This document shows positions 9,364 to 18,806 of a DNA stretch of 64,000 nt, in pieces; the stretch's first letter is position 1; every line of letters starts with the position of its first letter. Source of the DNA: Enterocloster aldenensis (GTDB lineage: Bacteria > Bacillota > Clostridia > Lachnospirales > Lachnospiraceae); the NCBI RefSeq assembly GCF_003434055.1, contig NZ_QVEX01000018.1:1-64000 (forward strand), given 5' to 3'. Below the pieces are notes generated by a model. That model had not been told where the DNA came from and made no database searches. It worked only from the letters and a program-made list of their open reading frames with translations. Made by a program: the position numbers and the translations under genes.

Positions 9364-10482
9364 CTATTGATATCCACGCATCTGGTTGCTGCTTTTTAGT
9401 TCATACACAGCGCCTGGTGCCAGGCCGTCAAGGTCCATATGTTCCCTGTGAGGATTTCCCTCATCAAAATATGTTTTCATGATACGTTCCACTTCCTGAT
9501 TGGCCGTATCCTTGAAGCACCGTCTCACCAATGCCTGAGGCATGAGGCCGGTCACTGCCAGGTCCACCTTGTACCAGTTCCCATCCGCCTGCACATAGAC
9601 GAACATATGGTCCTTGTCATTATCATCCGGGGCACAGAAGCTGTTAAGGCCGGTTGCCCTGGCCAAAAGCTGATAAGCCACTGACATGCCTTCGCATACC
9701 GCCTTGTGGTTCACAAGACAGCCATACGCTGTAAATGACGGGTCCCCGCTTGTGTCCTCACCGGCAACAAACCGGTTATACAGGGTTTTATCATACGTAC
9801 AGTTGGAGGCAATATAGAAAGCCGCGTTCTGGGCGCGCTCCAGTTCGCTGACCGTGCGCCATTGGAAACTGCCCAGATAATCCCGTATCACAATAGCCAG
9901 GGCATTGCGCTGCTGCTTATATGTGTCGCTTCCCACTGCTTCCTGGTACAGGGCTGTCTGGGCAAGCACCAGCAGGCTGTCTCCGTCCGCTGCATTTTCC
10001 CCTGTCCCAATCTGGTCCGTATCCTTGCCGTACAGCGCTTTGCACAGGTCGTCCGACAAGCCGAAATAATTATAAAGGCTGTATTTCCCATCCTGTCTCA
10101 GGCGGCGTTCCATAATGGGCCCGCCCTTCTTGTTATGGCCCATGACCGCATCTGCGTACTGCAGCCCGGCTTTATCTACATAGTCCTTTAGCGGATAATT
10201 GGCATCATATGAGGCATAGGGGTCATCGTTTACCCACGCCCCGTCCTCCCCCAGCCGGTATCCGTCCGGCGTAAGGGTATCTGACAGCATGTGGCCATTG
10301 GCATCAAAATAATACCATCTGCTGTCCAGGTCCTGAAACCATCCTTTTGCAAAGGAACCGTCGTCATTCCTGTATTTCCACTGTCCGCTTTCTGATATCC
10401 AGGTGCCTGCATAGGATGCGGTTGATAAACTGATGCTTAGAGCGGCTGAAAACGCTAATATTTTCCAAAAACGTCCCTTCAT
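9364..10482 (-). CDS. Secreted transglutaminase-like protein with cell-wall-binding repeats
   Basis: 372 residues with an N-terminal signal peptide (WKILAFSAALSISLSTASYAG, cleavage near residue 25). Residues 27-90 contain choline-binding-type repeats (GTWISESGQWKYRNDDGSFA, GWFQDLDSRWYYFDANG). A transglutaminase/protease-like core follows with a candidate triad Cys263 (HKAVCEG), His292 (KDHMFVYV) and Asp307 (WYKVDLAV). Expected location: exported, held non-covalently on the cell wall. Substrate unknown; such proteins may cross-link or cleave wall or surface proteins. The repeat module resembles that of the CAP-domain gene at 44.8-45.6 kb. Confidence 0.8.
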   Translation of the reverse strand: MKGRFWKILAFSAALSISLSTASYAGTWISESGQWKYRNDDGSFAKGWFQDLDSRWYYFDANGHMLSDTLTPDGYRLGEDGAWVNDDPYASYDANYPLKDYVDKAGLQYADAVMGHNKKGGPIMERRLRQDGKYSLYNYFGLSDDLCKALYGKDTDQIGTGENAADGDSLLVLAQTALYQEAVGSDTYKQQRNALAIVIRDYLGSFQWRTVSELERAQNAAFYIASNCTYDKTLYNRFVAGEDTSGDPSFTAYGCLVNHKAVCEGMSVAYQLLARATGLNSFCAPDDNDKDHMFVYVQADGNWYKVDLAVTGLMPQALVRRCFKDTANQEVERIMKTYFDEGNPHREHMDLDGLAPGAVYELKSSNQMRGYQ

Positions 10483-10783
10483 ATGGGTATCACTCCTGCC
10501 TTTTATAAATTGTTTATGTTTACTTAAGTTTCTTTAGTGATTCTTTAGCGTATGCTCAAATTTTAGTCACATTTTCCCTGTATAGTATTACTTGTAAGGT
10601 GATAGACCTTTTACTATACAGGAAGACACTTTTTCATACCTATGGCCGGCAGCACCCCTTCTGCCGGCCCCCTCCATTTTATATGACGGATGTGGCCTGG
10701 ACATGCAATGGCAGTGCATGTTTGGTCACATTCTTTTTTTGCCGGCATATTCTATAGGGAATAAACCCTTTCAGGAGACCATC
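10483..10783. other. Intergenic region with two inverted repeats
   Basis: About 300 bp between divergent genes. A 9-bp inverted repeat ggccggcag / ctgccggcc lies at 10644-10652 / 10661-10669 without a following T-run. TATAGTA (10580) and TACTATA (about 10611) flank an AAGGT/ACCTT stem, giving a bulged hairpin upstream of the superoxide dismutase gene. No small gene was found. Confidence 0.35.
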
Positions 10784-11290
10784 ATGGATAACCAGTCTGT
10801 CACTCCTGCCGACGTCTTTGCAGATTTACTGCGCTTTGGCGCGCCTGCCGCTGTTGCCTGGGTAAAAGGCGGAGCATCCGCCCCCGCAATCAGCGGACTT
10901 GTTAAGTTCTATCAGACTCCCTACCAGGGCGTGCTGGTGGAAGCTGAGATTTTTAACCTTCCTAATAAGAATGTGGCTGGCTCTTCGAATTTCTATGCCA
11001 TGCACATCCATCAGAACGGCGACTGTTCAGATAATTTCGCCAAAACCGGAGAACATTATAACCCAACCAATGCAGCACACCCCAATCATGCAGGCGACCT
11101 GCCTCCTGTGTTAGGCAATGAGGGGTACGCCTGGACGGCCTTTTATGACAAACGTTTCGGCATTGATGAAATTATCGGCAGGTCTGTCATCATCCACAGC
11201 CAGGCCGATGATTTCCGCAGTCAGCCTTCTGGTGATTCCGGAAGCAAAATAGCCTGCGGTACCATTATAAAAGCGGATTATACAGGCTAG
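10784..11290 (+). CDS. Superoxide dismutase, Cu/Zn family
   Basis: 168 residues from ATG 10784, chosen because TCAGGAG lies 6 bp upstream; an in-frame ATG at 10703 has no good RBS. Metal-ligand pattern is intact: His74-Ile-His76, His91 (HYNP), His99 and His102 with Asp105 (HPNHAGDLP), and His138 (SVIIH). Cys81 and Cys158 could form the structural disulfide. The active-site Arg near the C-terminus (usual GPRLACG) is replaced: the segment reads SGSKIACG. No signal peptide, so probably cytosolic, unlike most bacterial SodC. Expected role: superoxide dismutation; activity needs proof given the missing Arg. Confidence 0.82.
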   Translation: MDNQSVTPADVFADLLRFGAPAAVAWVKGGASAPAISGLVKFYQTPYQGVLVEAEIFNLPNKNVAGSSNFYAMHIHQNGDCSDNFAKTGEHYNPTNAAHPNHAGDLPPVLGNEGYAWTAFYDKRFGIDEIIGRSVIIHSQADDFRSQPSGDSGSKIACGTIIKADYTG

Positions 11291-11370
11291 GGTATGTTTT
11301 GCAACCCATTCCATTATGAACCGGGCCGCGGTTTGGTCCGGTTTCCTAAAAGTATAGCACACTTTCCTTT

Positions 11371-12339
11371 TTAATACAATTTGAACCCTGCGCCTTCTGC
11401 AATGTCCAGTTCTGAGAAAATGCGTCCCACCACGGCTTCGTATTCGGTCAGATGCTGGGCTTTTTTTATTTTCTTTCCATATGTCTCAGAGTCAGCGAAT
11501 ATCTGGATCATGGAAGCCCATATCTCCTTCATCTTGAATAAAACATTCCTGTCGCCTGACATAATTCCCCGGTATCCCTGGTACAGGAGCTGATGAAACT
11601 CCCGGAGCTGTTTCTTATCCACGGGCCGGCCTGTCTTTATCTCGCCTGCCAGCCCGGGATTGGCTATGATTCCACGGCCCAGCATCACCTCATCCAGTTC
11701 CGGATATGACTGGGACAGCCGTCTGAAATCATCCGCAGTGAATATATCCCCATTGTAACAGACACGGTTTGTGCTGTTCTTAAGTCCATGCCGGAACATT
11801 TCCCAATCCGGGGTATTCCTGTAGTAATCCGTGCGGAGCCTGGGATGTATGATCAGCCGTTTCAGATGATACTGATTGTAGATATCCAACAGACCGTAAA
11901 ATTCATCCGGCGTCACCATGCCCAGCCTTGTCTTTACCGAAAGCTCCATGCCCATAACCTCAAGCTGCTCCGTTACAGTGCCCAGAAATGAATCCAGCCT
12001 GCAGGTCAATGCCAGGAACCCGGCGCCTTTGTGCTTGGACACCACGGTTCCTGAGGGACATCCCAGATTCAGGTTCACTTCTTTATAACCATAGTCTTTG
12101 AGTATCCTGGCCACGGTAAGGAAATCTTCCGCCTGGTTGGTCAGTATCTGCGGCACCACACGAAGCCCCTGGTTGTGTTCCGGCAGGATATCGTTCATCT
12201 CCCTGGAGCTTAAACAGCCTCTGGCCTTGGGTGAGATGAAGGGGGTATAATATAAATCCATGGGGGTAAAGCAGGTGTTGTATGCATTTCTATAGATATA
12301 TCCTGTAAGCCCCTCCATGGGGGCCATGTAAAATTCCAT
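11371..12339 (-). CDS. tRNA-dihydrouridine synthase
   Basis: 322 residues from the ATG encoding MEFYMAPMEGLTGYIYRNAY; the reading frame is open upstream to 12546 but that extension lacks family similarity. Dus signatures: MAPMEGLT (FMN site), NLNLGCPSGTV with the catalytic Cys, KTRLG, IIHPRLRTDYY, VCYNGDIF and VMLGRGIIANPGL. It reduces specific uridines of tRNA with NADPH and FMN. A stand-alone gene downstream of the lipoprotein gene, from which it is separated by a terminator. Confidence 0.92.
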   Translation of the reverse strand: MEFYMAPMEGLTGYIYRNAYNTCFTPMDLYYTPFISPKARGCLSSREMNDILPEHNQGLRVVPQILTNQAEDFLTVARILKDYGYKEVNLNLGCPSGTVVSKHKGAGFLALTCRLDSFLGTVTEQLEVMGMELSVKTRLGMVTPDEFYGLLDIYNQYHLKRLIIHPRLRTDYYRNTPDWEMFRHGLKNSTNRVCYNGDIFTADDFRRLSQSYPELDEVMLGRGIIANPGLAGEIKTGRPVDKKQLREFHQLLYQGYRGIMSGDRNVLFKMKEIWASMIQIFADSETYGKKIKKAQHLTEYEAVVGRIFSELDIAEGAGFKLY

Positions 12340-12476
12340 ATAAACTGTTCCATCCGTTTCTTCTATATTCGTTATTGAACCTGCCGCTTCCATCCATCCT
12401 ATATGGCAGGGCGTAACAGATTCAGTATAGCATATTCCATCCATTTCAGGAACCTGAATCGTACGGTTCCTGTCAA

Positions 12477-12524
12477 GCAAAAAGTGCCCCGGACATGTGT
12501 GGCATCCACATGCCGGTGCACTTT
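12477..12524 (-). terminator. Rho-independent terminator of the lipoprotein gene
   Basis: On the minus strand AAAGTGC-ACCGG-CATGTG pairs with CACATG-TCCGG-GGCACTTT and is followed by TTTTTG. It begins about 20 bp after the lipoprotein stop codon at 12543. Confidence 0.7.
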
Positions 12525-12542
12525 GGTGCGCTTTGGTACACT

Positions 12543-14801
12543 TCAATCATCCCACTGCAAAGACTCCACGAACATCTGATATGCCTCCAGGTCCTTCTCA
12601 TCCTCCACTCCTGCCAGGAACTGTCTGGACAGTTCTATCATACGGTCATTTTCCTCATCCGGGATAAAGTACCGGATGAATGTGGACCGGACCGTCATCA
12701 GGCCGTTGCCTGTATGGATTACAAGCTTAATTGCCTTCCTGCCATCCAGCAGGATGTCCTCTGCGGTTTCCACCGTGAACTCATCTTCCCCTATGTCATA
12801 ACCGTATTCTTTCATGGTGGAATCGTACACATCCTTCATCCACTGCCCAAAGGCGGCAGCTTTGTCATGGTCCTTAAAGGCCGTGTACCCTTGCGTATCT
12901 GTTTCCCCCATATAGATACTGTATGGTTCATAGCCGTCTTTATCAAAGCATCCCAGCAATACCGCATCGCCAAAACCGTGTATCTCATAATAGTATCCCT
13001 GGTCCTCATTTTCCTTCAGGTCAATATGGAATCCATACTCTGCATTATGAAACACAGAACCGTCAATATAGGCCCTGTCCAGGTAATCCCATCCGGGGTC
13101 AAAGCCACTGTTGGCATCGTCCCCAGGATTCCCTTTGTCATCCTGTCCGCTCCAATCCCAGTCCCGGGGCACCGCATCTGCAAATTGGCTGCCGTCGTGC
13201 TGGAAAAATACAGCCACGTCTTCATCCACCACCTGTATCCCGGCAGCATTATAAAATGAAAGCGTACCCAGATACGGATAACCGTCCCTGCAGTCAGAAA
13301 GCAGAAGCATCCCTCCTGCATACGGCTCGCACTGGACAGCATTTCCACAGAAAACCTTGGATGAACCGGCTGTGGTAATCCTCATAAGGTCAGGCGCCGC
13401 GCCGCCCTTTTCCTGAAATATAAAATACTCTCCGCCGCTGCCTCCCACCTGGCGCAGTGTCTCCGGATCAACATCATCAAGGATCCTGGTTCCTTCATAA
13501 TATAATGTATGTTTCCCTGAGATGCTGTCTGTGTAAAAGGCTTTGCCGTCCTTTTCATCAATCAGGTAAAGGTCTGTTCCATGTGCAACGCATTCCGGCG
13601 ATTGGCTCAGCTGTCCGGAGGACAGTTTATATCTGTACAGCCAGCTTTCCTCGGCCTGGCAGGAACCGTTGAGTTTTGACACGGTCAGATAGATACCGTC
13701 ATCCGTGCCCGTGATACTCTTATAATACCCGTCCAGCCAGTCCTCCGGCATGTCCGGAACCGCAAATACGGAAGAAATCCCGTCCACGGCCGCATACAGC
13801 GTTTCTTTTCCAACCGGGCCGGACTGGTAGATAATCATGGACTTCCCGTCCAGCCAGTCCGGTTCGCGTATGTATTCCCATACCATGGATACCTGGTCTG
13901 ACAGCAGCTCCTTCTCCCCTTCAGAGGAATAGTACAGGGAATTCCTTCCCTCCTTTCCATAGACAAAGGTGTATAGGCTGCCGGTATCCGGGTCCAGATA
14001 ATAACTTCCTGCCTGGTCCTCTTTTGTGAGGACCGGCTCCCTGGTTCCATCTTTTCCTATTTTAAGGAGTTCATAGTAAAACCCATCTCCGTCCTCAACC
14101 GTGCGCTCCCCATAGATAATGCTGCAATCCTCATTGGCATCTGCATAATTCATCTCATCAGCCAGGAAGACTTCCTTCCCGTCCTCAGCCATGTACAGAT
14201 CCTGAATCCATTCATCATCCATTTTTGTAAAACAGATGACGGAACCGTCTTTGGAAGGAAAGAAATTGTACAGGCCCGAAGCCTCCAGCTTCTTCCCCTG
14301 CTCCGGCGTGTAGGAATACAGGTCATACTGTGGGCTGGAAGGTTCCCCTGATTTACTTTCTACTTGAAACAGCAGTTTATTGCCGCACATGACGGTGTTG
14401 GCATAGCCCTCATAAATCAGTTGGGATGTGCCGGCCTCACTGTTGACAGCTGCCAGCATTGCATCATCACCGGACCGGTCCCCCTCTGTCTCAAACTGAA
14501 AGACAAGGAAACTGCCGTCTTCAGCCAGGCTTACATCATGGTAATCCTTGAGATTGGCCTTCTCCCCCACTCCTTCCATGACAAGGGACGGGTTCTTTCC
14601 GGCCTCCATGGGCCGGTTTACATCCGCACGCATGAGGTCCGCATCTTTTATGTAATAGACATAGGCTGGATTTTGGACGGAATCTGTCCCGTCCTGCGCA
14701 GCGCAGCCGCCTGCCGCCAATGCGGCGCAGGCTGCCAGCAGTAATAGCCGCCTTATCCTGCCATGATTCCTTCCCACTTGCTCTTTACTATATCCTTTCA
14801 T
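12543..14801 (-). CDS. Large predicted lipoprotein, beta-propeller-like, unknown function
   Basis: 752 residues from ATG 14801, which has AGGAGGAGATGT directly upstream; the longer frame to 14852 is less likely. N-terminus is basic, then RLLLLAACAALAAGGC-AAQ, a type II signal with lipobox LAAGGC near residue 34. The body has repeated beta-strand blocks with Asp/Gly turns (LYSYTPEQGKK, YYLDPDTGSLYTFVYGKEG, LYRYKLSSGQLS), as in DPP/TolB-like propellers. The last ~140 residues form another domain (TVETAEDILLDGRKAIKLVI). Expected location: outer face of the membrane. Function not recognised. Confidence 0.75.
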   Translation of the reverse strand: MKGYSKEQVGRNHGRIRRLLLLAACAALAAGGCAAQDGTDSVQNPAYVYYIKDADLMRADVNRPMEAGKNPSLVMEGVGEKANLKDYHDVSLAEDGSFLVFQFETEGDRSGDDAMLAAVNSEAGTSQLIYEGYANTVMCGNKLLFQVESKSGEPSSPQYDLYSYTPEQGKKLEASGLYNFFPSKDGSVICFTKMDDEWIQDLYMAEDGKEVFLADEMNYADANEDCSIIYGERTVEDGDGFYYELLKIGKDGTREPVLTKEDQAGSYYLDPDTGSLYTFVYGKEGRNSLYYSSEGEKELLSDQVSMVWEYIREPDWLDGKSMIIYQSGPVGKETLYAAVDGISSVFAVPDMPEDWLDGYYKSITGTDDGIYLTVSKLNGSCQAEESWLYRYKLSSGQLSQSPECVAHGTDLYLIDEKDGKAFYTDSISGKHTLYYEGTRILDDVDPETLRQVGGSGGEYFIFQEKGGAAPDLMRITTAGSSKVFCGNAVQCEPYAGGMLLLSDCRDGYPYLGTLSFYNAAGIQVVDEDVAVFFQHDGSQFADAVPRDWDWSGQDDKGNPGDDANSGFDPGWDYLDRAYIDGSVFHNAEYGFHIDLKENEDQGYYYEIHGFGDAVLLGCFDKDGYEPYSIYMGETDTQGYTAFKDHDKAAAFGQWMKDVYDSTMKEYGYDIGEDEFTVETAEDILLDGRKAIKLVIHTGNGLMTVRSTFIRYFIPDEENDRMIELSRQFLAGVEDEKDLEAYQMFVESLQWDD

Positions 14802-15010
14802 ACATCTCCTCCTGTTTCCGTGACGGAAATCCTGGTCTTCCTTATCTGCCATGAGGAGGAAATCCCGGTCTGTGGCAGACCGTCCTTGCCTCCCTGCCGG
14901 GAACCGGGATTAAAAAACCATACCGCCCCTGTCCGTCAGCCATGGCGCCTGAGTATATTATAACAATAATCAACAGGATTTTCCATGGGCAGCTGCAGGA
15001 GGATGATTTT

Positions 15011-15043
15011 AATGCCCCCGGTGTAAATACGCCGGGGGCATTG
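15011..15043 (-). terminator. Terminator of the 2-oxoacid oxidoreductase operon
   Basis: tgcccccgg (15013-15021) pairs perfectly with ccgggggca (15032-15040). On the minus strand the stem is followed by TTAAAATC, a weak T-run. Lies 17 bp after the CoA-transferase stop. Confidence 0.7.
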
Positions 15044-15056
15044 TGGTGTATATTTG

Positions 15057-16382
15057 TTATAACAGCAGTCCCGCTTTACCGGCCTGAGCCGTTAATTCAT
15101 CCCGGAACCTGGGATGGGCGATGCTGATAAGGAGTTTTGCCCGTTCCTTTACGGTCCTGCCGCTTAGGCGGACAATACCGTACTCTGTTGCCACATAGTC
15201 CACGTCATTCCTGGACAATGTGACTGCCGTACCGGGTCCATGGGATAAACAGATTTTTGACAGCGTGCCGTTTTTGGCGGTGGAGGCCAGGGCAATGATG
15301 GATTTGCCGCCCGTGGCATGGATTGCGCCGGTTACCGTGTCAACCTGACCGCCGCTTCCGCTGTACTGCATGTATCCGATGCTTTCTGAGGACACCTGGC
15401 CCAGCAGGTCGATTCCCATGGCAGTGTTCACGGATACCATTTTGTAGTTCCGGGCAATGACATTGGGATTGTTGACGTAGCTGCAGGGATTCATGGCAAC
15501 ACAGGGGTTGCGGTCCATGAAATCGTACAGTTTCCGGGAACCGCGGCTGAAGGCGCCGATGATAATCCCCCTGTTTATGTTTTTCCTCTGTCCGGTCACC
15601 ACACCGGCCTCCACCAGTTCCAGTATGCTGTTGGTTATCATTTCCGTGTGCACGCCCAGGTCCTTTTTGTCCAAGAATGCATGGGCTACCGCATCCGGGA
15701 TTGCGCCGATTCCAAGCTGGATGGTGGAACCGTCCTCCACCAATTCGGCCACGTAACTGCCAATCTGTTTTTCCACTTCCCCGAAAGGAAGCGGATCCAT
15801 GGTTTCAAGTGGGTGGTCATACTCGTAAATGCCGTCAGCCTCGCTGACATGTATCTCATTGTTGCCGTAAATCACCGGAAGGCTTGGCACAACCTCCAGA
15901 AATATCTTTTTTGCCGAATTGCGGAAATCCGTTTCATTGACATTGGAAAGGGAAGTCCTAAAGTATCCGGTCCGCTCATCCATGGGACAGACAGCCGCCA
16001 CATATACGTCAAGGCCTCCCCTGGCCTGAATCATTTTCATGCCCTGGCTGTGATAATGGGTGGGCACATAGTCCACCCGGCCTTCCTGAATGTATCCGCG
16101 CTCGTCCTTGCAGAGCACGAAGCCTGACAGCGTCCTGATTTTTCCTTTGCACGCCTGGCTTTCCAGGAACTCAAAGTCACCCTTTTTATAGGTTGTGCCG
16201 TAAAAAAAGTCGATTCCCTGTTTCAGCCTTGGGGCAATTTTATGGATATTTTTATAAAATAACAAAGGCGCGTTCACACCGCCGCTGGTGGCCACGAAAT
16301 CGCGGTCCCGGATTGCTGCCAGGACATCGTCCACCGTGCATTGTCTGGCCTTATACGCTTCCAGATACCGGTTCATCGGCAC
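15057..16382 (-). CDS. Acetyl-CoA hydrolase/CoA-transferase family protein
   Basis: 441 residues, normal for the Cat1/4-hydroxybutyrate CoA-transferase family. GIGAIPD (224-230) and HTEMI with candidate catalytic Glu247 match the family; the C-terminal GxGGQ-like segment is SGSGGQVDTVTGA. The start overlaps the end of the gamma-subunit gene by 10 bp, so translation is probably coupled; an ATG two codons later is also possible. Placed last in the oxidoreductase operon, it would pass CoA from the acyl-CoA product to another acid (for example acetate), releasing the carboxylic acid. That role is inferred from context. Confidence 0.88.
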   Translation of the reverse strand: MPMNRYLEAYKARQCTVDDVLAAIRDRDFVATSGGVNAPLLFYKNIHKIAPRLKQGIDFFYGTTYKKGDFEFLESQACKGKIRTLSGFVLCKDERGYIQEGRVDYVPTHYHSQGMKMIQARGGLDVYVAAVCPMDERTGYFRTSLSNVNETDFRNSAKKIFLEVVPSLPVIYGNNEIHVSEADGIYEYDHPLETMDPLPFGEVEKQIGSYVAELVEDGSTIQLGIGAIPDAVAHAFLDKKDLGVHTEMITNSILELVEAGVVTGQRKNINRGIIIGAFSRGSRKLYDFMDRNPCVAMNPCSYVNNPNVIARNYKMVSVNTAMGIDLLGQVSSESIGYMQYSGSGGQVDTVTGAIHATGGKSIIALASTAKNGTLSKICLSHGPGTAVTLSRNDVDYVATEYGIVRLSGRTVKERAKLLISIAHPRFRDELTAQAGKAGLLL

Positions 16383-16936
16383 TCACCCGCCTCCTTTATT
16401 TTCCTCACCACATCAGCTCCGGCCTTGAAGGCCCTGCGGTTTAATTCAATCAGCTCCGGCTTCCTGCCCAATTTGTGCATGGCGATTTCCTCCGCCCGGT
16501 CAAGGGGAATGGTGTTTACAAGGGCCATATAGGCTCCGAACATGATTACATTGGCCACCTTCCGGTTCCCCAGGTCGTAGGCCATGTTGTCAATGTCCAC
16601 CTGTACAATCTGGATGTCGTCCCGATCCACAGCGGAAACATCCACAATGGAACTGTTGACAAGAAGGGTCCCGCCCGGACGCAGCCTTGGCAGGAAGTCC
16701 ACCATGGACGGCTGGTTCAGGGCGCACAGCACATCCAGCCTGCCTGAGGTGGGGGAGCCTATCATACGGTCGGACTGGATGACCGTACAGTTGGCAGTTC
16801 CTCCCCGCTGTTCAGCGCCGTAGGACGGGAAAAATGTGGCATTCAGGTCCTGCTCCATGGCACATTGGCCGATTAACTTCCCAATCATCATGACACCCTG
16901 CCCGCCAAATCCGGCAATCATTAAACGGTTAATCAT
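16373..16936 (-). CDS. 2-oxoacid:ferredoxin oxidoreductase, gamma subunit
   Basis: 187 residues with the POR gamma-domain signature MIAGFGGQGVMMIGKLIGQ at the N-terminus and SYGAEQRGGTANCTV near residue 40. Its start overlaps the beta-subunit stop by 4 bp (ATGA-type overlap), consistent with coupled expression. With the alpha and beta subunits and the ferredoxin it forms a complex that oxidatively decarboxylates a 2-oxoacid to acyl-CoA, reducing ferredoxin. Cytoplasmic. Confidence 0.9.
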   Translation of the reverse strand: MINRLMIAGFGGQGVMMIGKLIGQCAMEQDLNATFFPSYGAEQRGGTANCTVIQSDRMIGSPTSGRLDVLCALNQPSMVDFLPRLRPGGTLLVNSSIVDVSAVDRDDIQIVQVDIDNMAYDLGNRKVANVIMFGAYMALVNTIPLDRAEEIAMHKLGRKPELIELNRRAFKAGADVVRKIKEAGECR

Positions 16937-17682
16937 TTCTCCACCTCCCCGTTGTCCTTGCAGATACCCAGCGGGAATTCCTTCATCACCTGATCCTGAA
17001 GCATCTTCACGCTCTCAAGGGGCGACAGGCCCCAGTTGGTCGGGCAGCTGCTGAGCATTTCCACAAAGGAAAACCCCTTGTTGTCAATCTGGTTCTCAAA
17101 TGCCTTTCGAAGGGCATCCTTGGCCTTTTTGATATGGGCCGGGGTATCAAGGGCAAACCGCCCGGAATACGCCACCCCTTTCAGTGTTGCCACCAGTTCC
17201 GCCATGTGCATGGGATAACCGGTCAAATCCGGGTTCCTGCCTTCCACACAGGTGGTGGTCTTCTGGCCAATGAGTGTGGTCGGGGACATCTGGCCCCCGG
17301 TCATGCCATAGTTACAGTTGTTAATATAGAAAACACATATGTTCTCGCCACGGTTTGCAGCGTGCATCACCTCTGCAAAGCCAATGGAACTAAGGTCCCC
17401 ATCCCCCTGGTATGTAAATACGATTGATTCCGGATGACAGCGTTTTAATCCGGTGGCATAGGCCGGGGCACGGCCATGGAGGGCGCAGCCCTGGTCAATG
17501 GCAATACACGGGGAACTATTGTTGGCACACCCTATGGGCTGGATGACCACTGCCCGGTCCCCGATTCCCAGTTCATCAATTACCTGCATGCAGATTTTAA
17601 TAAAGGTGCTGTGCATGCAGCCCGGGCAGAATTTATTGTTTGAAATATCAAGGCTTTCCGGCCTGCTGTATACTTTTTCCAT
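16933..17682 (-). CDS. 2-oxoacid:ferredoxin oxidoreductase, beta (TPP-binding) subunit
   Basis: 249 residues from the ATG giving MEKVYSRPESLDISNNKFCPGCMHS, preceded by AAGGAGAG; the frame stays open upstream inside the alpha gene. NKFCPGC is the usual start of beta subunits. The TPP/Mg site reads QGDGDLSSIGFAEVMHAANRGENI with the GDGD...N pattern, and NCNYGMTGGQMSPTT is diagnostic of Kor/Vor beta chains. Only 4 bp from the alpha gene. It binds thiamine diphosphate and catalyses the decarboxylation step. Confidence 0.92.
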   Translation of the reverse strand: MEKVYSRPESLDISNNKFCPGCMHSTFIKICMQVIDELGIGDRAVVIQPIGCANNSSPCIAIDQGCALHGRAPAYATGLKRCHPESIVFTYQGDGDLSSIGFAEVMHAANRGENICVFYINNCNYGMTGGQMSPTTLIGQKTTTCVEGRNPDLTGYPMHMAELVATLKGVAYSGRFALDTPAHIKKAKDALRKAFENQIDNKGFSFVEMLSSCPTNWGLSPLESVKMLQDQVMKEFPLGICKDNGEVEK

Positions 17683-17686
17683 TGTT

Positions 17687-18748
17687 TCACTCTCCTTTTG
17701 CAAGTCTGATTGCACATCTGACCACTTCATCCGAATCCACAATCACACCTCCTGTGGTCAGGCAGGTATGGATTGGCAGGTGGTCCCCCACGGCCAGGCG
17801 GACGTCTTCTGCCATCAGAGCCGGGATTGCCATCTCCACATCCAGAATGAACCTGACTTTCCCTATCAGCTTCCTGAATGCCTCTGCGGGGAACGGATTG
17901 GTGGTAATGGGGCGTACCAGTCCCGCCTTGTAACCGGCTTCACGCAGTTCATCCACACAGGTATGGCAGATACGGCCGCAGGAGCCATATGCTGTCAGCA
18001 CAAAGTCCGCGTCCTCTGTCATATATTCCTCCGCCATGACCTCATCCCTTTTCCATCCCTCGTAAATCCCAGCCCACTCCTGGGCCTTCTTCATCTGCTG
18101 TTCCTCCACAAAGGATGCATTGAGCACGATATTAGGTTTTCCGCCATGGTATCCCTTTCCGATTACCGCCCACTCAGGTGTCTTTGGCGGCTCCTGCGGC
18201 TCTGGCAGGGTCACTGCCTCCATCAATCCGCCCACAAGGCTGTCAGCAAATACGAAAACAGGCATGCGGTACTTCTGGGTCACCTGGAATGCCTTGGTCA
18301 CAAGGTCCACTGCCTCCTGGATGGTTGCCGGTGCATAGTTGATGGTCTGATATCCGCCATGGCCCGAAGCCCGGTTAATCTGAAAATAGTCGGACTGGGC
18401 CGGCTTCATGACGCCGGTGCCGGGGCCGGCCCTCATGATATCCACGATTACCGATGGCACCCGGGCAGCTGCCAGGGATGAAATCCCTTCTGCCATCAGG
18501 CTGATTCCCGGACCCGAGGTGGATGTCATGGCCAGGGTGCCTCCTGCCCCTGCCCCGTAAACCATGTTAATGGATGCAACCTCGCTTTCACCCTGGACAA
18601 ATATCCCGCCTGCCTTTGGCAGGGCCCGTGACAGATACTCCGGCACCTCGCTCTGGGGTGTAATGGGGTAACCGGCATAAAACCGGCAGCCAGCCCTGAC
18701 AGCTGCTTCTGCAATGGCTTCATTGCCTTTCATAAATTTTCTTTCCAT
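17687..18748 (-). CDS. vorB: 2-oxoacid:ferredoxin oxidoreductase, alpha subunit (VorB/KorA type)
   Basis: 353 residues from the ATG giving MERKFMKGNEAIAEAAVRAG. The opening GNEAIAEAAVRAGCRFYAGYPITPQSEVPEYLS is typical of alpha chains annotated as VorB (3-methyl-2-oxobutanoate) or KorA (2-oxoglutarate). VMTSTSGPG-like and MRAGPGTGVMKPAQSDYF motifs are present. Substrate cannot be fixed by eye: branched-chain 2-oxoacids or 2-oxoglutarate are the main options. Gene order ferredoxin-alpha-beta-gamma is the classic four-subunit arrangement. Confidence 0.9.
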   Translation of the reverse strand: MERKFMKGNEAIAEAAVRAGCRFYAGYPITPQSEVPEYLSRALPKAGGIFVQGESEVASINMVYGAGAGGTLAMTSTSGPGISLMAEGISSLAAARVPSVIVDIMRAGPGTGVMKPAQSDYFQINRASGHGGYQTINYAPATIQEAVDLVTKAFQVTQKYRMPVFVFADSLVGGLMEAVTLPEPQEPPKTPEWAVIGKGYHGGKPNIVLNASFVEEQQMKKAQEWAGIYEGWKRDEVMAEEYMTEDADFVLTAYGSCGRICHTCVDELREAGYKAGLVRPITTNPFPAEAFRKLIGKVRFILDVEMAIPALMAEDVRLAVGDHLPIHTCLTTGGVIVDSDEVVRCAIRLAKGE

Positions 18749-18806
18749 CACTGTTCTTCCTTTCCTGTGCATTTATACAATGATAAATCCATCCTCTTCT
18801 TTCTTT

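Noticed and set aside
10644..10669. 9-bp GC-rich inverted repeat as a terminator
   Set aside because: No T-run on either strand and it lies upstream of both divergent genes.
12495..13259. 254-codon plus-strand frame
   Set aside because: Antisense to the lipoprotein gene, no convincing RBS or recognisable domain.
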